Origin: Acanthaster planci
Taxonomy: Eukaryota > Echinodermata > Asteroidea > Valvatida > Acanthasteridae
Direction: 5' to 3'
DNA length: 64,000 nt
Assembly: GCF_001949145.1 (NCBI RefSeq)
Contig: NW_019091360.1
Span: 3,219,047 to 3,283,046 of the forward strand
This document shows positions 54,601 to 63,600 of the stretch, in pieces. Positions within the stretch are counted from its first letter, which is position 1, and each line of letters begins with the position of its first letter. The notes below the pieces were generated by a model. That model made no database searches and was not told where the DNA came from. It saw only the letters and a list, made by a program, of their open reading frames with translations. The translations under genes were made by a program, and so were the position numbers.

Positions 54601-57600
54601 AACACCTTTAGAAAGTGTTGATAGTGGGACACATGACTCACCCAGTATGTAAGTAGCAGAAGCGACAAGCTGCCTGTTGACGGAGTTGCTTGAAACCACG
54701 TACAGTCGGACCACATACTTCCGTCCAGGGGTAAGGTCATTCAGTTGAACACTCTTCCCTACAACTGGCCCTTGACTGCCATCAGGCGGAGTGTGGGTGA
54801 CTTCATAACGGTCAAAGTTACTGCCAGGGTTGTAGTTAGGCCAGCCAACTTGGACGTTACGATTGTTCAACCTGGTAAACTGGAGGATCTCATTGTCTGC
54901 AAATAATGATTATAAATTAAAAATTGCAAGTAAAGCATGCAAATGGATGGACACTCAACTGGTATAGGGGTAAGCTATTTGCAAGTAAAATTAAGCATTT
55001 GGAGTTTATTTGCTCAAAAATTTACTTCTTTCAAAATTTTGACTTTAAAATTGTTGGTTGATTCTATTTTATTTATTTCCCAATCAGGGTTGAAAAGGTA
55101 CTGATCTCCCATAGGCCCAGTGAAAAGTACACTTAAACATGATTTAAGAGTTAATGAAAGAAATATACATATGGAATGAAATGTAAGTACTTTTGTAGTA
55201 CAGGAGAGATCAATATTATTGGGAAATTAATTGAGACTTGATAGAAAAAGTAAATAGGTCAGGAGTCAAATAGTCACCCACAATCAGTTAATTCTTGTCA
55301 GCGACAATTAGTTATAGGCAATTAAATTTGTGCCAAACCTGAAACTGTACATAAGTCACTTTAGCAGTTGTAGTGTACAACTGATACAGTGGTTTGGACC
55401 ATTATGGGCATGCTTAACAGCGGGGTGAAATGGAATATTGGCATCGCACCTGTCCTGATGACTCGCTGAGCAGGCTGACTTCTCACTCCGTCTCCAACAA
55501 CTGTGTAGACACGGACAGTGTAGTCAGTGCCGGGTGTCAGCTCGTCAATCATTGAGCGGATGTCGGTCCGCGGCAGGGTCTCAAACAGCTCTTCGGGGCT
55601 GGAGCCAGTGAAGAAGTACACCTGGTATCTGTCGAAGGCCCCCGAGGCCGAGCCCCACTCAAAGGTGATCAGGGTTTGAGTGGTGCTGACCTCCATGAGG
55701 CTCGGTGGTGCATTAGGCCCTGTTGACAAGAATTCAAGGTTGGATGTCTTGAGTGGATGTTGTTGATGTGTTGAATTGGTTGTGGACATGGTGGATATAG
55801 CTGACACAGCAAACAGGTTTAAATGTACAGTAGAACAATGCATTGAGAATCTTAATATTCTAAGCTTTGTGGACAAACTGGTGGATGTGTGGATTGTGTT
55901 CCCTTGCAGAGGTGGGATAGCAGCATATAATAGATGTTGAGGATGTTTTTGGGCACGCTTAATTCTGTGACTTGTAGGTTGTGTCCAAAAGTATGAAAAC
56001 ACTGATGCCAAAGGTGTAAATGAACTTTGCTCGTCAGAAGGAAATAGCCACGGTGTACCTTTTGCATTAAAGTTAGAAGAAGAAGTTCAAATTTTTGAAT
56101 GCCTTGGCTACCTGTAGGTGGCATAACAAGGACCATGAGAGCAAAACATTTACACCTGCACTCAGTGGATGCAGTGGATATCAACTGAACTTTCACTGAT
56201 ACTGTGACCAAGTGAATGTAGTGGATACCAGACTTCATCACAGATTGTCATGGCATACTGTGGATGACATGAATGTTGATAAATTTCAAGTTGTGGAACT
56301 CACTGGTGTATTGTTGGACCGCCGTGTTCGGCATGGTGGTGCCGGTTATCTGGAGCAGGATCCTGTACAATGTCCCAGGGGTGAGGTTGGTGAAGTTGGC
56401 CGTGGGGTTGCCTCCAATGGGGACCGACAGCACCCGCAGCTGGCCACCTTGGACAGGCACTGCGCTGATGAAATAACCCGTGCCAATGGGACTGGCTCCC
56501 CAAGTGATCGTGATAGTGGTGGCGGTGAAGTCATCCACAATGATCTCCCCAGGTGGGGCAGTAGCTGTAAGGAGGCCCAACAAAACGGGCAAACTGATAA
56601 CTTGAACTTGACTTTGAACCAGTCCAGCAAAGTCAACGAGGGAATGCGGAAATTTGTCAACTGACAGTTGTCTCAAAACTTACTGGTACCACTTTAAAAT
56701 GCCAACCAGTGTTTCTCAGCAAACCTTCAACAATATTTCTCAGAACAAATGGCCATAAACTTCCATGAGAACAGGTGAAAACTGAAAAACAATTTTTTCA
56801 GTGTTACATACAACTGCTGGAAAACTATTTGCAACAAGCAAACCAAACTTGAGGCAGTCATAGTAGTTACATAAAAGTTATGCCAATTTGACTGAAATAC
56901 AAAAGTTTATATTGCTAAAAAGTGTAGTTTGAAGCAGGAGTTCCTGTCTTTCCAAGACAATTTAAGGTTCAGGAATGGTTCTGCGGCAGTCCAAAAACTA
57001 AGGTCAAGAAGCAGGGACAGGTTTCTTACAAGGTTATAAGAATGAGAGAATGATTTAAACTTTGAACACTTTTCTGACTAGTGGTATTCTTGCAGGCATT
57101 TTTTCTGTCTGCTGATTCTACAATTTTATGAAGATCAGTGATGAAGTTCTTGCAATCACCCATTTTTCTGAAGTCTCCGTAAACTGTAGCTTTCCCCACT
57201 GATGTGCTTTGTGCACATGGCCAACTCACGTGAGGCCACGAACTATAAATGACGTAATCACAAAACCTTATGTCACACTGAGGTGAAACTTCACAGATGT
57301 ACTTATAATGAATGCCTTTACACGCTTGCCACGTTTCAAAACAATTAGGCATGGGACAGCAGAGATCCTAGGCCTGAAAATCTCAGCCCTGTTAGGGTTT
57401 TGAAAGTTTCATACCTGTGAAAGCCGACAGCATCCGTGGTTCACTCTTCTGATTTCCACTCACTGTCACCACCGATATGGTGTACTCCGTGGCTGGCTCC
57501 AAACCAGTCAGACTGGCATCAAACTGGGTGGCTTGAGTCAGGGTACCATCTGAAGGACTGTAGGTGACCTCCATGCTGTCCCATATTGTGCCCTCCGGCT

Positions 57601-60600
57601 GGCACCAGGAGAAGTCCAGCCGATGAGCTGTGCTGAGATCCAGTGTGATCTCACAAGTGGGAAGCGGCACTGCAAGAAGAGCCAGAAACCAGTCAACAGT
57701 GTTGGCAGAGACACAACGCTGCGGCCAGCGACAATTCTCAATTCTCAACAATTGTAGTATGCAATTTTTGATAAACGGTGAAATATTCAAATATCAAGCA
57801 AAGCCCTGCCACTGTCGGCCATGTAACCTCCTCCAAACCAAGATGACCTTGTCATATGGGTTTTTCCATGATTCACTCCTACATAATTTAAACCATCCTT
57901 GATTCTACATTATCATCCTTAAATTTAATATTCCAAAAAGAAAGTAAAGTCATTCAGTTCAATTCTTTATTTCATGTCAAGGGTGGAGTTTGGTGTTGAT
58001 TCACAGGGATACAGTGCAGATGGCGAGATCCTTGTTTCTGCAAAAACATGGAAATTTACGATTCAAACTTGATTCAATGACCAGTAGTTTTCAAGTACTT
58101 GTCACAGAGTTAAGCGCAAGGAAAGTATTTGTCCAATGTTTTTGATTGCTGTTTTAAGCTAGCCCTAACCCGCCTCAATCCTCCAAAATCCTTTAGGCAG
58201 TTTTGGAGGATTGAGGATGAATGGCAAAAGTGTATGCCTGAATTGTGAAGGATGCCATGCTTGAAGGTTATGGGTTGGACCTTGTGTTGTTTATGCTTAA
58301 GTCATGCATAAATTTAGCCCGGCATTACTTTGAAATCAACCACACTGCTCCAGGAAGCCATTTGCACTGCCTCAACATAATGACTGGAATTACAGGAGGA
58401 TTTTAACGATTGAGGAGCTGGGTACCTCCCGTTTTTGAGAAATAGTGTAAAGATCTGAGGAGTTTGGAGGATTGAGGATGAATGCAATTGTTGGACTAGG
58501 GCCACTGGAGGATTTGTGAGGCTTGAGGATGTGCCCCAGCAAAAGGCCCTGGTGGGTTTTAAACACTTGTGAAACCAAGTGTGGGTGATTTTAATATCCA
58601 CCTGTGTTGGTTGTGAGAGTGGACACTTGGAATCCACTGTACCGCAGGTTTATCGTGACTTGCTGTCCTGGCATGAGCTGGGAGACAGCTCCTGAGTTAA
58701 GTTCATTGGATCGCATTCCATCTGTAGACGTCAAGCTGTAGGAAGCAGAGGTGGCTCCGGCCCTTGGAACCCAGGCCACCCCAACGAGTGTCGTCTCTAC
58801 GTTTGTCACGTACAGCTCCTCTTGGCCGGTTGCCACTGTGGGGTTATGAGGTGCCAAGAAAGATTCAGTGTTGCAGAAGCAGGAAGTAGTGGATTTAAGT
58901 ACCACTCCGGTTTAATAATTAATAAAATTGTCACATAAATGGGGAATGGGCCGATCCCTGACTATGTGGTGTTTCAGGTTTAATGGCTCCTTACTAGCGC
59001 CCCTGAACAAAGATATTGATAAATGGGAAGAGCCACCAACACAGGGCTGGATAGCTTAGTTGGTAGAGCATCAGTACGGTGTTCCGGGGGTTGCAGGTTC
59101 AAATCCTGCTCCAGTCAATTTTTTATCTTTATGATCAAAATAGAAAGAGATGGATACGAAGCTTGAATAAACCAGTCAACAATGATTCAGCTCACTTCAT
59201 AACAATTGCACATCAAATCTAAAGGGTCCATGCAATGCATCTCTATAATACAACCCTGGAAAATGTTTGCGTTTCAATTTATCTTATTTTACAGTTTCGC
59301 TTTACTATTACCAAGAGGTATTGCGACGTCTTTTGGGGGAGGGGTTATGGTAATACAAATTTCCATATTTATAGACTAATCCGAAGGGATGCCACACTGC
59401 GGTGGCTTGGCGCTCACACCCATAATTCCTGATCTTGAGATGCGCGCGCTTTTGGCAAATCGACACACCCTATTGGTCAATGTGGCATGTCACGTGCGCG
59501 TGCTACCTATTTACGCACGTTGTGCCACTGCAGAATGGCTTCTAATTCTGGTTCTCGAATTACACTACAAGCAAAACTTTGATGTCACCCCAGGAAGGAG
59601 TTCCACATACGCCTGTTTGAATTTGTGATATTTTGTTGTTCTAAATGTCTTTTTCCTTGGTGATTCATTGTTGTTTGAATCCTTCTTCAGAAATATTTCA
59701 GTGAGCTAATTTTGGGATCACAATTTTAAAAAAAAGCCCTATACACTGAGTGTCTTCCGCGGAATGACATCACAACAATGCCCTCAGTTGTCTGGGAAAG
59801 CTTAGACAACTTTGAATATTTGAAAAAAAAAGGTCTTTTCAATGCACTCAACCCAAAAGGAATGTCAAATGGTTCTCACACACCTTGAAAAAAAAGATAC
59901 AGTTGCACAAAAAGTGTCTGTGAAAATTCACTATCAGGATCCTTTAAATGAAATTTGTGTCAGTTGAAATAAAAGTAGAAATGTGTACATCTTGAAATAG
60001 AAGCTTTGAGTGACAAGTTCAAGGCTGGAAATGCTGTTAATCATTCATCAGATGTTAGCCTAACCTGTGGTGGTGGTGGCCTGTGTAGCACTGCTGCTTC
60101 CAGTCTCGTGTGTGGCCCGCATTCGAACGCGATAGCCTGTGCCTGACATCAGGCCTGTCACCACGTACTCCCTGGTGTCTCCGGGGAGTGACGCCGTGTT
60201 GATTGCAAGGTAGGGACTGGTGTCCAAGCCGAAGCTCAGCTCAAAGTTGTCATACAGTCCACTAGCAGGAGGGTCCCAGGTGACTTTGAAAGTGGTGGTG
60301 GTCTCTTCCGAGATGGCCAGATTCACGACAGGGGCAGGATCTGGCCGTCAGAAAATGAAACACCGACAGGAAAATTGGACAACTCATAAAAAGAAATTCC
60401 ATACTGTAAAAAGCTTAGAATTTCATACAGAAGCAGTTACGACAAAATCCAATAAAAAGCTTCTTTCATTTCACGCTTCCGCGTCTACAGGAGAAAGGCT
60501 TATTTAAAAAAATCTAATATGCAAGAACAAAATTTATATCCAGCACCACCAGCAAAAAAACTTACAAGGGAATTAAACGACTAACAGATCGGAGAGAATT

Positions 60601-63600
60601 TTTAATGCAAAATATTATGGAGACCAGCTATGTTTAGTTATAATCTTGCTGATCCTCTAACAGCCAGAAACGCGACAAGAGGAAAGCTGTGAACCATTTT
60701 TGAAAGGATCTGGGGTTTGTTTGATTCTGTAACAAATGAGCCTCTGCAAATATCAACTTCAAACTGAAGACTCACTCGTTCGAATGACGACAGAATCCTG
60801 GAAGATCTCAGTGCTGCCTTGTAGGACTTGGTAGAGCCTGATGCGATACAGGGTACCGGGCACCAAACCGACAATCGTACGGGAGTACATCCGCTCAGCG
60901 TTTGCCGATAACGTCTGTGACTGTGTTGATGAGCTTCCTTGAGGACCCCAGGTCAGACGGTAACCAGTGACACTGACGGGTACCGGGTCCTCCCAGTCGA
61001 CAAAGATGAACATCGAGTCAGCTATAACATTGCTGAATCTCACAGCCGCTGAAGAATGAAATCATATGGAATACAAACAATGGAATCTGTGCACAAACCT
61101 CTATGATTTAGACCTTGAAAATGATAGGATATTTAACATTGTGGATGGATCCAGCTAGGATGTTAACACCATGCTAAATACTAATTAAAGACAAATTCTC
61201 ATAGCTACATAACAACTGCCAATAACAGGCAAAATGCCACGACAGACAATCAAGGAAATTATGATGAGCGATGTCACTTGACCAAAGTATGCGAACAAAA
61301 GGGTACCTGAAACTCCAAGTATGAAATGCCTTTCAAGGTTGTATCATTTCTTGAAACTAATCGTGTGCCTCCATCGGACGTATTTAATTTACTCAGCTGT
61401 TTCGTTCAGAATGAGGGTTTCGTTTCTTAAATGGCATACCCACGTGCATGTGAGTATGGACATATTCCAACGACTCAATGCAGACAGAGGGTAACGCTGA
61501 GCATTCACTCTGCCGACTATCTGTGTCCACGTTTACATCAGTGCAGCATGAGAATGCACATCATCATGGACTATTCAGTGATGCAGTCCATATCTCTTTA
61601 TGCTGATGCAAAAACGAGGCTTGAAGTAAGTCAACGACCGCTGTCAACAAATTCTACAATCTATTGAGTCACCACCAATTAGCCACCAATCTCCCGGTGA
61701 GATTCAACTCAGATTCGTAGTCAACTTCCACTGTCTTGTTCCACTGCCCCCACTGGAGGACTTACTTGTATTTCCTGTGACGCTGGCCGGATCACTGACT
61801 GTTGCTGTGGGGCCGGTCCCGCTCACAGATCGGACAGACACAGTGTACGCTGTGTTTGGCGACAAACCATCCACGATGAACTCCTGACAAGAGTACAAAC
61901 AACAGAAAAAAATCATCAATTATACAAAACGAATCCTTGGACTTTTTCGTTGGTTCATCGGGTTATCTCCTATACTGCATTTGATTGAATACAGTCATTC
62001 CATCTTCGTGTATCCTTCTTGTAACATGTTCACAGGACCCATACTGGTGCTCCCTAGGCCACCCTGGGTGTCACCCGTGTCTGTCACTAGTGTTATTTCC
62101 ATGTAATTTTTATCCTTATTCATTAAGAGATATAGTCTAGCCCAATAACAGCTCTTAACATGAAGTACCAATTATATTTTTTTTCTGCCATGAGATGAAA
62201 TAAATGTAAATTAGTTTAGACACAAGGGTTCTATCTGTGATTGCTAGAAATTCAAAAGCAGGAATTCATATCCAAGAGTAGCCACCAGTCATTAAACTCT
62301 CTACCTGGTGCGACATCACATTGTTTTAATTATCTGTGTCGTTCACATTCTTTAAGTTCTTGCATCTTTTACGACATACCATGATGGCAATGTCTCTATT
62401 TTTGAAAGAATTGGCATCCAGGCTACTTACAACTCGAGAGGACTATGGGGATGCTGTTCTTACTACAACGATAGCCTGGGTTCTTTACAAGAGAATGAAA
62501 TAGCATCCAAGATACTTGACACGTGAGAGGATTATAGGGGTGCTGTGCTTGTTTCAAGGATAGCCTGGGTTCTTTTAAGAGAATGAAATGGCATCCAAGC
62601 TACTTGAGACTCGAGAGGACTGTAGGGCTGCTGCATTGGCTGCAACGATAGCCTGGGTTCCTTACAAGAGACATCTATCAGACATGCAACTGGGACTCGG
62701 ACAAAAATGAGGAAATTCCCATCTTAACAAGACTTTGTCCAGTATTTTTCAGTTTTCAGTGGTACGAGTTTGAAGTAAAAAAAGGGGAAATCAGCGGATC
62801 CGAGGAAAAGGCGCATGCCTGAAGTATTTTTAATTTGGCCTCGTCAGGTCTGCCTTACCTGTACATTGGCCGGTACCGTTCCTTTATCAGTTTCCACACC
62901 AGTAGGGGCAGTGACGCTAACCCTGTAGGATGTTAGGTCAAACGAAGCAGGTTGCCAGGTGACATGGAGGCTATTGGCGGTTGTGTCTCCTGAGACTATT
63001 GTGACCGGGCCTGGTGTCTGGGGCTCTGGATTTGACAACAGAAACAAGCACGATGTAAGCAGGCCCAAGACGGAAACAACTTAAGCCTTGTTATCCCTTG
63101 AGCCAATGCCTTCTAAAGTCCCAGACTTCCAGTGTCTCTCATCAAAAAGTTACAAGATATGGCTTGGGCAGAGCGATTTGTGCATGTACGGGCAGTTCTT
63201 GAGCAAATTGTTAGGAAACTTGATAGGTCAGGGAAACAATTGCTTTGGCAACTGTTTTAGAAACCTTGTATGATTTTTTTAGAAGTCTTGTATGCTTTCT
63301 GCCTCAAAAATCAGGCATGTTGATATTCCAGCCCTTTCCATGAGCTCGAGGTCCAAATTCCTTTGAAAATGAAATCTTCAAAGCTTGTATAAAAGTCTAA
63401 ACAGAATACAAGCATAAGAGAGTGTATCCTAGCATTTGGAGGAACTAATAGGTCAATTCTTCATGAGTACTGACTTGTGCGTTGGACAACACGTCGTTCC
63501 TCTGGTCCTGGTTCTGTGTCTACAACGATGCTGTACTGTCTCCCAGGGGTCAAGCCGGTCAGTCTGAAGCGGACAGAGCTAGACTCCCCAGGGAGTACAC

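Noticed and set aside
59045-59116. Functional tRNA gene
   Set aside because: The anticodon stem is poorly paired and a related truncated copy exists at 50505, so a SINE or pseudogene is more likely.
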